This document shows positions 7,360 through 15,623 of a DNA stretch of 64,000 nt, piece by piece (the stretch's first letter is position 1; the number at the start of each line of letters is the position of its first letter). Source of the stretch: an uncultured Bacteroidota bacterium (lineage in GTDB: Bacteria; Bacteroidota; Bacteroidia; Chitinophagales; Chitinophagaceae); contig CAJADG010000023.1 of assembly GCA_903938445.1 (NCBI GenBank), positions 62,001-126,000 on the forward strand, written 5' to 3'. Below the pieces are notes generated by a model. It saw only the letters and a list, made by a program, of their open reading frames with translations. It was not told the origin of the DNA and ran no database searches. The translations under genes were made by a program, and so were the position numbers.

Positions 7360-10300
7360 ATGAGTAAAAAAATCCTTGTGAGTGTTTGTGCTTTTCTGAT
7401 GACTATCATGGTCGGATATTCGCAAACAGTTACAGTAACCGGTAAGGTTATCGACGAAAAAAATGCCCCTGTTGCTGGAGCTAGTGTTCTTGAAAAAAGC
7501 ACTAAGAAAGGAACAAGCGCAGGTACTGATGGTAGTTTTACTATCTCAGTAAAAAAAGGTGCAACATTAGTTGTATCTGCTTTAGGCTTTGAAGGAGCTG
7601 AAGTTACTGCGGCAAGTAACTTAACAATTAAATTAACATCTGACGTTAAAGCTTTGGCAGACGTAGTTGTAACTGGTGTAGGCGCTGCTACTTCAAAAAA
7701 GAAGTTAGGAGTTGCAGTTGAATCAGTTCAATTATCAAACCAAGTGAAAGTGGCAACTGGTGATGTTGGTCAACAATTAGTTGGTCAAGTTGCTGGTGCG
7801 CAAATTCAAAGTACCAATGGTAACCCAGGCCGTCCTTTACAAATTTTATTGCGTGGTATTAACTCTGTTCAAGGAGGTACTTCACCAATGATATTAATTG
7901 ATGGTATTGAAGCACGTGGAACAAGTTTAAACTCAATCGACGTAAACATTATTGAAAGAGTAGAGGTAGTACAAGGTGCTGCTGCTGCTTCATTATATGG
8001 TGCGCAAGGTGCGAATGGTGTTATTCAATTATTCACTAAAAAAGGTAAGCAAGGAAAAATGAATGTAGAATTTAATACTTCTACAACTGCAAATTCTTTG
8101 TTGAATATTGGTGGTTTAGAAAAAGCACATTACCATGCATTTGTAACAGATGCTGCTGATAATGTATTGACTGGTTCTGGTGCAATCATGGCATTGGATC
8201 CAAAGACTTTAGCATTTAATGGTAACGTACAATATAACTCTTTAGGTGTTGCTGGTTTAGCGGGTGCAACTTATACAAGTATCCAAAACAAGCCATATGA
8301 TGCTAACTTAAAATATTATGATCACTATAAGCAATTACTAGCGGATGGATATGCACATAACGCTGCATTAACTATTTCTGGTGCTGGTCCAAAATCTGAT
8401 TATTTATTTTCTGGATCAACAAACATGCAAAATTCAAACTTTGTTAACAACGGTGATTATCAACGTTCAAACTTAACAAGTAAAATTGGTTTAGAATTAG
8501 CTAAAGGGTTAAAGTTCACTACAACCAATCAGTTGGTATACACAAAGAATACATTGAATGACCAAACTGGTAGAAACGTATTTTTTGCTTTAAACAATGC
8601 ACGTCCTTTTGTTGATTTCTCACAAAAAGATTTAGACGGAAATTATGCTGCGTATTTTGGAGATGCTGCTGGTGTTAACCACACAAACCCATTCTATACA
8701 AATCAATATTCCAGAACATTGATTGAAAAAATTGATATCATTCAAAACTTTAACTTAAACTACAAGTTACCTAAGTATTTAGAATTGGATGCTAAATATG
8801 CAATCAACTATTCTAATACAAATACTAACTATTACTATGACGATCAGTCTGGTAATGCTAACGCTGTATTGAACGGTAACAAATATGTAAGTAACTACAA
8901 CCCTAATAGTTCTGCAAACGGAACTACAACTGGGGAAATTGATAATTATGTTCAAAGAACAGTATTCCAAAACTTTATTGGAACTGCAACTTTAAGAACT
9001 GATTTCAAAAATGATTTCAATATTAATATTCCTTTAAAGACTTCTACTACGGCTGCATTTGACTACCGTAATAGTTTTTATAAGTCTTATGCATCTTATG
9101 CATACGATGGACCAGGATATGCTCCTTGGAATTCAACACAAGCTGCAACATTTAAAGTGTTCACTGATTATGTTGAGCCATTCGTAACTTATGGTCTTTT
9201 AGCAAACCAACGTTTTGATTATTCTGATTTTGCAGGATTCTCAGTGGGTGTAAGAAGTGACTATTCTTCTGCATTCGGCGCTGGTGCAACTGCACAAACT
9301 TTCCCAAGAGGTGATGCATTCTTAGCATTGCATAAATTAAAGCCTTTTGAGAAATTGAAATTGGATAGATTCATCAACGAATTCAAATTAAGAGCTGGTT
9401 ATGGTGAGGCAGGTATTCAACCAGGTGCGTTCCAACGTTTCCCTGTATTGAGTGCTGCTAACTTAGGTGCTAACAGTGACTTCGTTTCTCCAATTACAAC
9501 TCCTAACAAAAACTTATCAGTGGAATTATCTAAAGAAACTGAATATGGTACTGACTTAGGATTTAATTTATTCAATGGTAAGTGGTTTAAGACTGCAAAT
9601 GTTTCAGCTACTTTATGGAATAGAGAAACTGTAAATGCAATTTATAGTGTAGACGCTGCACCTTCAACTGGTGTGGGTGGAACATTAGACAATGCTTTCG
9701 GTTTAAAATCTAACGGTGTGCAAGCATCATTAAACTTAAATGTTTATTCTGGTAAAGATTTAACATGGGATTTCATCACGAACTATTCTCAACAAACTTC
9801 AGAAATTTCTTATGTTAAAGGACCTCCAGTAGTAATTACTTCTGGTGCAGGTAGCGTAGGTATTACTTTGAAGCAAGGATACAAGATTGGTCAATTCTTT
9901 GGATACAGAATGATGAAGTCTTTGGATGAAATTAATCCTCAAACAGGTACTGCATTTATTCCTGAAGCAAGTCGTAGTTTATATGAAGTGGTTCATACTA
10001 AAGTTGGTGGTGATTGGGTAGTGAACAAAGCAACTAAACAAGCTGTTGCATTACCAGGTCAGTATAGCTTAGGTGATCCTAATCCTAAGTTCAACATGAG
10101 CTTTATCAATAACTTAAACTACAAAAACATTGTTACTTTTAGTATGCAATGGGATTGGGTTGCAGGTGCACACTTATATAACCAAACTAAGCAATGGATG
10201 TATCGTGATGGTATCCACCATGATTATGATAATCCAATTACAATCGATGGACAAACTGCTGCTTACACTGCGTTTTATCGTAGTATGTATGCTGGTGGTG

Positions 10301-10578
10301 CTGCCAACGGAACTAAAAACTACTTCTATGAAGATGCAAGTTTCACTCGTTTAAGAAACTTATCTGTAGGTGTAGACTTAGCTAAGATTGTAAAAATGAA
10401 AGCATTTAGTCGTTTACAATTAGTAATGTCTGGTCGTAACTTAGTTACTTTCACTCCATATTCTGGTATGGATCCTGAGGTTAACTATTCTACAAACTCA
10501 GCATTTGATCGTGGTTTAGATCACAATACAATTCCTAACACTAAACAATATACGATTGGTTTGAATGTTGGATTTTAA
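7360..10578 (+). CDS. SusC/RagA family TonB-linked outer-membrane transporter
   Basis: Outer-membrane 22-strand barrel that imports oligomeric nutrients with TonB energy, together with its SusD partner. The 1072 residues start with a signal peptide ending at about YSQ (residue 22), followed by the carboxypeptidase-D-like beta-sandwich (about 23-95, VTGKVIDEKNAPVAGASV and KGTSAGTDGSF). The plug domain (about 115-230) has the SusC signature LQILLRGINSVQGG, PMILIDG and SLYGAQGANGVIQLFTKKGK. The rest is barrel, ending in an aromatic-rich strand (YTIGLNVGF). A SusD gene follows after 27 bases. No glycosidase, peptidase or anti-sigma gene is adjacent, so the substrate cannot be inferred. Confidence 0.96.
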   Translation: MSKKILVSVCAFLMTIMVGYSQTVTVTGKVIDEKNAPVAGASVLEKSTKKGTSAGTDGSFTISVKKGATLVVSALGFEGAEVTAASNLTIKLTSDVKALADVVVTGVGAATSKKKLGVAVESVQLSNQVKVATGDVGQQLVGQVAGAQIQSTNGNPGRPLQILLRGINSVQGGTSPMILIDGIEARGTSLNSIDVNIIERVEVVQGAAAASLYGAQGANGVIQLFTKKGKQGKMNVEFNTSTTANSLLNIGGLEKAHYHAFVTDAADNVLTGSGAIMALDPKTLAFNGNVQYNSLGVAGLAGATYTSIQNKPYDANLKYYDHYKQLLADGYAHNAALTISGAGPKSDYLFSGSTNMQNSNFVNNGDYQRSNLTSKIGLELAKGLKFTTTNQLVYTKNTLNDQTGRNVFFALNNARPFVDFSQKDLDGNYAAYFGDAAGVNHTNPFYTNQYSRTLIEKIDIIQNFNLNYKLPKYLELDAKYAINYSNTNTNYYYDDQSGNANAVLNGNKYVSNYNPNSSANGTTTGEIDNYVQRTVFQNFIGTATLRTDFKNDFNINIPLKTSTTAAFDYRNSFYKSYASYAYDGPGYAPWNSTQAATFKVFTDYVEPFVTYGLLANQRFDYSDFAGFSVGVRSDYSSAFGAGATAQTFPRGDAFLALHKLKPFEKLKLDRFINEFKLRAGYGEAGIQPGAFQRFPVLSAANLGANSDFVSPITTPNKNLSVELSKETEYGTDLGFNLFNGKWFKTANVSATLWNRETVNAIYSVDAAPSTGVGGTLDNAFGLKSNGVQASLNLNVYSGKDLTWDFITNYSQQTSEISYVKGPPVVITSGAGSVGITLKQGYKIGQFFGYRMMKSLDEINPQTGTAFIPEASRSLYEVVHTKVGGDWVVNKATKQAVALPGQYSLGDPNPKFNMSFINNLNYKNIVTFSMQWDWVAGAHLYNQTKQWMYRDGIHHDYDNPITIDGQTAAYTAFYRSMYAGGAANGTKNYFYEDASFTRLRNLSVGVDLAKIVKMKAFSRLQLVMSGRNLVTFTPYSGMDPEVNYSTNSAFDRGLDHNTIPNTKQYTIGLNVGF

Positions 10579-10605
10579 ACCTTAACTAATAAAAAATTAT
10601 CAGAT

Positions 10606-12249
10606 ATGAAGTATAATAAATTTTTAGTTGGAATATTGGGATTGACCTTGAGCTTAACTGCTTGTAAGAAAGATCTTGATATCTCTAATACTAACTTACC
10701 TACACCAGAGAGTGCTCAAAACGAGCCTGGTGTGCTTTCCTTTGCACAAGGAGCAATATATCGTAATGGATTTTACGATTTAAAATACTCTGATGGTGTT
10801 TACGGCCGTTACTGGGCGGGTACCATTGGATTCCAAGAATTAATGGGTGACATTATTGGTGCTGAAGCTGCGAATGCTTACATGAACCAAATTGGTTGTC
10901 CTGATAAAGTAACATTAGATGATGGTACGGTGGTATTAAACCCAGCTAGTATCAAAACACAATATGCATTATGTCGTTATGTAAACCAAAATGCGCAAGG
11001 TGTAAGTAATACTACTAACTACCAATGGTCATACATGTACAACATGATTACTGCAGCTAATGGTGTATTAGATTTATGTAAAAAAGTAACTTTCTCTGGT
11101 ACAGCTGCGGATACTAAAAAAGCAACTGTTAAAGCATGGGCTTATTGGTGGAAAGGATATGCATATGCACAAATCGGATCAATGTACTATGCAGGTATTA
11201 TCCAAAACAATACCCCTTCTCAAGCTTCAACAAACGGTAACTATGTTACTAAAGAAGCGATCATTAAAGAATCAAATGCAAACTATGATAGTTGTGTTTC
11301 TTCATTAGGTTCAGCTTCAAGTGCAGCTGATTACACAGCTACAATGACTAAATTAGTGCCTTCATTCTTGCAAAAAGGTAAGGGTGGCGCATTAACAATT
11401 GATATGTGGAAGCGTAGTATCAACACTATGAAGGCACGTAACATTTTAGTAAATACGCCAGTTTCTGCAATGACTGCAGCTCAATGGAATGATATTTTAA
11501 CTTTAACGACTGATGGTGTTAAGTCAACTGACTTAATTTTCACAGCACGTACAGATGCAAGTGGATCATTCATTGAAAGTACAGTTGCTGATAAAATTTC
11601 TCAGTCAACCACTACTGCTTCAACTAACACTTACAAATTGAGTGAGCGTTGGGTGCAAGAATTCCGAGCTGGTGATAAGCGTAAAGACAATAACGTAATT
11701 ACTTTAGCTTCAGTGGGTATCTTTAATACAGACCGTGGTAATGCATTCAACACACGTTATTCTCTTAAGAATGGTGGTGCTGCAATTGCAGGGGTGGTTA
11801 CTTATTCTAACACCACTTCTGGTGCAAATGAAATCACAATTGCCGCTACTTACGAAGAGAATGAATTGATGAAAGCAGAAGCTTTAATTAAGACAGGTTC
11901 AATCGATTTAGGTGTTAAATCTATCGATGCAGTAAGAACTTACCAAGGCGCTGGATTAGCTGCTATTGGTACTGGTTTAACTGCTGCAGCAGCTTACGAA
12001 GAATTAAGAGCTGAGCGTAGAATTGGTTTAGCATTTAAAGGATTATCTTTCTATGACGCTCGTCGTTGGGAGATCATCGCTCCTGATAAAGCACGTACTA
12101 ACTGTGTAGTAGTTTCATCTGCTGGTAAAGTTAGCACGAAAGCTACTATCGTTTATGGTTTCTTAGACTATTGGGATGTTCCAGATAATGAGTTGGCATA
12201 CAATCCGCCAGCGACAGGTTCTGCTCCAGTTAAGAATCCTAAGCAATAG
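10606..12249 (+). CDS. SusD/RagB family nutrient-binding lipoprotein
   Basis: Surface lipoprotein that caps the SusC barrel and binds the nutrient. The 547 residues start with a lipoprotein signal peptide; the lipobox LTAC puts the lipidated cysteine at C20, followed by KKD. The helical TPR-like core typical of SusD is visible (for example WSYMYNMITAANGVLDL and KAWAYWWKGYAYAQIG), and the C-terminal part has the family's ELRAERRIGLAFKGLSFYDARRW segment. It is translated from the same transcript as the SusC gene 27 bases upstream, and a terminator follows at 12297. Substrate unknown. Confidence 0.93.
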   Translation: MKYNKFLVGILGLTLSLTACKKDLDISNTNLPTPESAQNEPGVLSFAQGAIYRNGFYDLKYSDGVYGRYWAGTIGFQELMGDIIGAEAANAYMNQIGCPDKVTLDDGTVVLNPASIKTQYALCRYVNQNAQGVSNTTNYQWSYMYNMITAANGVLDLCKKVTFSGTAADTKKATVKAWAYWWKGYAYAQIGSMYYAGIIQNNTPSQASTNGNYVTKEAIIKESNANYDSCVSSLGSASSAADYTATMTKLVPSFLQKGKGGALTIDMWKRSINTMKARNILVNTPVSAMTAAQWNDILTLTTDGVKSTDLIFTARTDASGSFIESTVADKISQSTTTASTNTYKLSERWVQEFRAGDKRKDNNVITLASVGIFNTDRGNAFNTRYSLKNGGAAIAGVVTYSNTTSGANEITIAATYEENELMKAEALIKTGSIDLGVKSIDAVRTYQGAGLAAIGTGLTAAAAYEELRAERRIGLAFKGLSFYDARRWEIIAPDKARTNCVVVSSAGKVSTKATIVYGFLDYWDVPDNELAYNPPATGSAPVKNPKQ

Positions 12250-12296
12250 TTTAAAGCGATATTTTAATAGAATATCAATTTTACTGGATTTATAAA

Positions 12297-12322
12297 AAAC
12301 AAGACCCATTTGGGTCTTGTTT
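12297..12322 (+). terminator. terminator of the susC-susD operon
   Basis: AAACAAGACCC (12297-12307) pairs perfectly with GGGTCTTGTTT (12312-12322) across the tetraloop ATTT, followed by further T bases. Strong intrinsic terminator 48 bases after the susD stop. Confidence 0.9.
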
Positions 12323-12376
12323 TGTTTTAGGGATGTTTATCTTTAAGGTGTAGGATTTACTTTAAATATACTGCTC

Positions 12377-13099
12377 ATGAAAAAAAGCCTTTTAAGTTTA
12401 ATAGCCTTTGTGATGTTTGTTCAATCCGGGATGGCTCAAGCCAATACGATAGGAACAACTGGCAAATGGGGGTCTCAAATATTTTTGAGTGATGTTAATG
12501 GGCGTGCATTTGAGAATAAGTATGCCGATATAACAGGAAGTGCCTATTTTTTGCCTGATTATAAATATTCAACCATCATTATGTCGGATGGCAGAAAATA
12601 TGAAAATGTTAGGGCTAAATTGAATTTAGTGGAGCATGAAGTGGCCTTTGTAGACTCCAAGGGCCAGGAAGGGTATATTGGGAAGGGATTGGTTTCGCTT
12701 ATCTTCTTTTATGATACTACCTCAACTGGGGTCAACGGCTATATGTTTAGAACAGGGTTACCTAAGACTGACAATCAAAGCAGTTTAAGTTTTTATCAAG
12801 TATTAAATCCCGAGGGAGGGCAATTGGTTAAATCTATTAATAAAACAATCGAGGAAAGGGGTAATGAGTTGTCAGGAGAAAAGTATAAGGAGTTTGTAAC
12901 CAGGGAGAATTTGTATTTTTTTGAAAATGGTGTTATGCAAAGAGTGAAAAAAGAGAAAGCATTCTTTGCGGGTCTTTTTGTAGGTAAGCAGGATGAATTC
13001 AATAAATTTATTTCTTCCAATAAATTCAATTTCAAAGATGAGCATCAATTAGTTCTATTGCTTGATTACTATAATGCTTTATATCATCCTAAATATTAG
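12377..13099 (+). CDS. exported protein of unknown function
   Basis: I do not recognise the family. The 240 residues start with a clear signal peptide (MKKSLLSLIAFVMFVQSGMAQ, cleavage after about residue 21). The mature part begins NTIGTTGKWGSQIFLSD and contains a strand-rich section (KYSTIIMSDGRKYENVRAKLNLVEHEVAFVD) of the kind seen in small beta-sandwich periplasmic proteins; the C-terminal half is richer in Lys/Glu and helix. No cysteine, lipobox or type IX sorting tail is seen, so it is likely periplasmic. It sits after the susCD terminator and 14 bases before prmA, so it may share a transcript with prmA, without an evident functional link. Confidence 0.75.
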   Translation: MKKSLLSLIAFVMFVQSGMAQANTIGTTGKWGSQIFLSDVNGRAFENKYADITGSAYFLPDYKYSTIIMSDGRKYENVRAKLNLVEHEVAFVDSKGQEGYIGKGLVSLIFFYDTTSTGVNGYMFRTGLPKTDNQSSLSFYQVLNPEGGQLVKSINKTIEERGNELSGEKYKEFVTRENLYFFENGVMQRVKKEKAFFAGLFVGKQDEFNKFISSNKFNFKDEHQLVLLLDYYNALYHPKY

Positions 13100-13113
13100 T
13101 ATCCAATTTTAAC

Positions 13114-14025
13114 ATGCAAAAAGAATACATACAAATAGCCTTTGACTTTGACAACCAGGATCAGTTTGAGCTATTGGTCGCTCAGTTATCGGACCTTGGC
13201 TTTGATGGTTTTAATGAGGAAGAGGCTGCTACCGGTATAAATAATGGAGTAGGCATGAGCAGTATCTTAGGGACATCGGCTGGTTTAGGAGCCGGAGCTG
13301 GACATTGTAAGACCTTTATTTTAGCAAGTGAATATCTTGAAAATAATATTGAAATTGAATTAAATAATATATTTAATCAACATCATTTAACTTATTCAAA
13401 GTCAATTGTTAAAGAAGAAAATTGGAATGCAATTTGGGAGTCTAATTTCGAGCCGGTTAGGGTAGATGACTTCGTAGGTATACGTGCTAATTTCCATCCA
13501 CATTTTAATCCTCCGGTACAACATGAAATAAATATTACTCCTAAAATGAGTTTTGGAACCGGGCATCATGGTACTACGTTTACGGTAATGCAAATGATGC
13601 AGGAAATGAATTTCGAGAGTAAGTCGGTGTATGATTTTGGAACAGGTACTGGGATTTTAGCCATTTTAGCCGAGAAGTTGGGGGCTAGCGAAGTGTTAGC
13701 CGTTGATAATGACGATTGGTGTATTGAAAATGCTAATGAAAACCTAGCGGCCAATGAAAGCGCCCGTATCCACATTGAAAAAGTAGCTTCTGCCATTCAA
13801 AGCAGGACTTTTGATATTATTTTAGCCAATGTCAACAGACATATTATCGAGGCTAATATCTTAGAACTTACCCAAGCGAGCAAAAACGACAGTCTGTTGG
13901 TTTTAAGTGGCTTATTGATTGAGGATCAGCAAGATATGATCAATTTAGCTGCTCAAAATGGGTGGAATTTTCTTAAAATCAAACAAAAAGAGGGCTGGAT
14001 TAGTCTGCTTTTTGACAAAAAATAG
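13114..14025 (+). CDS. prmA: ribosomal protein L11 methyltransferase
   Basis: SAM-dependent enzyme that trimethylates ribosomal protein L11. The 303 residues have an N-terminal substrate-recognition domain (about 1-110) and a class I methyltransferase domain. SAM motif I is VYDFGTGTGILAILAEKLGA, motif II is VLAVDNDDWCIENANEN, and the PrmA-specific MSFGTGHHGTTFTVMQMM and ILANVNRHII blocks are present; in other PrmA proteins the last is normally N-I-L/A-x, so NVNR is the Bacteroidota form. There is a Gly/Ala-rich insertion at about residues 45-65 (GVGMSSILGTSAGLGAGAGH). The start is 14 bases after the preceding gene. Confidence 0.93.
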   Translation: MQKEYIQIAFDFDNQDQFELLVAQLSDLGFDGFNEEEAATGINNGVGMSSILGTSAGLGAGAGHCKTFILASEYLENNIEIELNNIFNQHHLTYSKSIVKEENWNAIWESNFEPVRVDDFVGIRANFHPHFNPPVQHEINITPKMSFGTGHHGTTFTVMQMMQEMNFESKSVYDFGTGTGILAILAEKLGASEVLAVDNDDWCIENANENLAANESARIHIEKVASAIQSRTFDIILANVNRHIIEANILELTQASKNDSLLVLSGLLIEDQQDMINLAAQNGWNFLKIKQKEGWISLLFDKK

Positions 14026-14092
14026 TCTTTTATTTTCATAGACTTTTGCCTAATTAGACGCTATGTTAACAAATCATTAAACTTTTTGGTCG

Positions 14093-14100
14093 TATATTTG
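14093..14100 (+). promoter_or_regulatory. -7 box for plsY
   Basis: TATATTTG, an exact TAnnTTTG match, 20 bases before the plsY ATG at 14121. A T-rich block with TTTTTGG lies just upstream but is too close to be the -33 element. Confidence 0.65.
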
Positions 14101-14120
14101 TATGTCCAACTTTTGAACAC

Positions 14121-14762
14121 ATGAACGAATCGATTTTAGTCATTTTAGCTTATTTGATTGGATCTATACCCACTTCGGTATGGGTTAGCAAGTCTATTTT
14201 TAAATTTGATATTAGAGATTACGGAAGTGGAAACGCCGGGGCGACAAACTCTTTTAGGGTATTAGGTCCAAAATGGGGAAGCTTTGTAATGCTTATAGAC
14301 GTATTAAAAGGAGTGATTGCAACTTCATTATATATTCTAATTCCTTATTATTTAAACAATGAATTAGCCAGAACTAATTTCATGATCATCTTAGGGTTGG
14401 CTGCTGTGGTAGGTCATATTTTCCCTATATGGGCTCAATTTAGAGGAGGAAAGGGGGTTGCTACTATTTTAGGAATGGCTTTGGCAATACAACCAGCAGT
14501 GGCTTTGCTTTGCTTAGTGGTATTTGCATTTACTTTATTAACTACCCGTTTTGTCTCATTAAGCTCCATGTTGGCAGGGGTTGCCTTTATGGTTTTGATA
14601 TTATTCATATTTGATGAGAAAGAAACTTTGTATCGATTATTTGCTATTATAGTTGCATTTATGGTCATCGTGACCCATCAAAAGAACATAACTCGTCTTT
14701 TAAACGGTACCGAAAACAAGGTTCCCATGTTTAGAAAAAAGAATAAAACCAATCAGGTTTAA
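14121..14762 (+). CDS. plsY: glycerol-3-phosphate acyltransferase PlsY
   Basis: Inner-membrane enzyme that transfers an acyl group from acyl-phosphate to glycerol 3-phosphate, the first step of phospholipid synthesis. The 213 residues have about six hydrophobic segments. The three PlsY cytoplasmic motifs are present: the first around LIGSIPTSVWVSK followed by DIRDYGSGNAGATNSFRV (phosphate-binding loop), the second GHIFPIWAQFRGGKGVAT, and the third near the C-terminus (IVTHQKNITRLLNGTENKV). Length and motifs are normal. It has its own promoter at 14093-14100. Confidence 0.96.
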   Translation: MNESILVILAYLIGSIPTSVWVSKSIFKFDIRDYGSGNAGATNSFRVLGPKWGSFVMLIDVLKGVIATSLYILIPYYLNNELARTNFMIILGLAAVVGHIFPIWAQFRGGKGVATILGMALAIQPAVALLCLVVFAFTLLTTRFVSLSSMLAGVAFMVLILFIFDEKETLYRLFAIIVAFMVIVTHQKNITRLLNGTENKVPMFRKKNKTNQV

Positions 14763-14857
14763 TTGTTTGATTTTCAATTAGTTGCATCTTTTTATTGAAT
14801 TACTATTTATTCTAACTTAGAATTTAGTAACTTCGCTCTCCCTTAAATAATTTACTC

Positions 14858-15526
14858 ATGACAGGACCTCAGCATATTTTAGAGAAGTTGCAGTTGAAAG
14901 AAGAGAAAAATTTACTGATTCAAGGGTTGCCTTCTTCTATTGAGAAACAATTCGCAAAATTAAATTACAATAAGAACATTACTCCTTTATTAAAAACTAG
15001 GAAAATTGACTTTGCTTTAATTTTTGCAATTAACCAATTACAGCTGAATAACATTTTAAAGGAAGTTTTCTCGGCATTACATCCAGAAAGTAAACTTTGG
15101 ATTTCATATCCTAAAACAACTTCTAAAATTGTTTCAGATTTAAACAGAGACGCTAGCTGGGAAATTCTTTCCAAAAATGATTATGAAGCTATTCGTCAAG
15201 TAACATTGGATCACGTATGGACTGCAATGAGATTTAAGAAAGTAGATCAGTTGCCAAATAAAAACAGAACTTTTGTAGAGTTTAAAGCAGCTGATATTAA
15301 GGTGGATGATTTTGAAAAAAGAATTATTGCTTTACCTATTGAGTTGGATAAAATTTTAGCGGCGCATGACGAGGCAAGAGACTTTTTTGCCACTTTATCG
15401 GTCATCAACCAAAAGGAATATTTATCATGGATTCAAGGAGCTAAAAAAGAAGAAACAAAGCAAAAGCGTTTAGAAGCTACTTTAGAAAAATTATTAGCAG
15501 GAAAAAACAATCCTTCTGAAAAATAG
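14858..15526 (+). CDS. two-domain protein with C-terminal YdeI/OmpD-associated (OmdA) domain
   Basis: A 222-residue cytoplasmic protein without signal peptide. The N-terminal half (about 1-140) resembles the DUF3052-like fold found fused to such domains: a short strand LLIQGLP, then DFALIFAINQ and a segment LWISYPKTTSK. The C-terminal part (about 160-218) matches the OmdA/YdeI bacteriocin-protection family: LPIELDKILAAHDEARDFFATL, then YLSWIQGAKKEETKQKRLEATLEKL in family order. The biochemical role of the family is not firmly known. It stands alone; a weak -7 candidate TAACTTCG is at 14828-14835, and a bidirectional terminator follows. Confidence 0.72.
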   Translation: MTGPQHILEKLQLKEEKNLLIQGLPSSIEKQFAKLNYNKNITPLLKTRKIDFALIFAINQLQLNNILKEVFSALHPESKLWISYPKTTSKIVSDLNRDASWEILSKNDYEAIRQVTLDHVWTAMRFKKVDQLPNKNRTFVEFKAADIKVDDFEKRIIALPIELDKILAAHDEARDFFATLSVINQKEYLSWIQGAKKEETKQKRLEATLEKLLAGKNNPSEK

Positions 15527-15577
15527 TTAAGCCAGTTAGGAATAAAAATAATGATTTATAGATCAGTTAGTAAGTAC

Positions 15578-15607
15578 AAAAATCCCTTAATTTATTAGGG
15601 GATTTTT
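15578..15607. terminator. bidirectional terminator between the OmdA-type gene and dnaG
   Basis: AAAAATCCC (15578-15586) pairs with GGGATTTTT (15599-15607) and the stem continues inward through a T-G wobble and TAA/TTA to a TTTA loop. Both flanks give T runs on the outgoing strand, so it can serve the converging plus and minus genes. Confidence 0.82.
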
Positions 15608-15623
15608 TATGTAGGGTAGTTGC

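Noticed and set aside
10130-10354. Plus-strand open frame inside susC
   Set aside because: It is a shadow frame within the strongly coding SusC frame, without any recognisable protein character.
14026-14070. Hairpin AGTCT/AGACT after prmA
   Set aside because: A 5-bp stem with a long loop is not enough to support a terminator.
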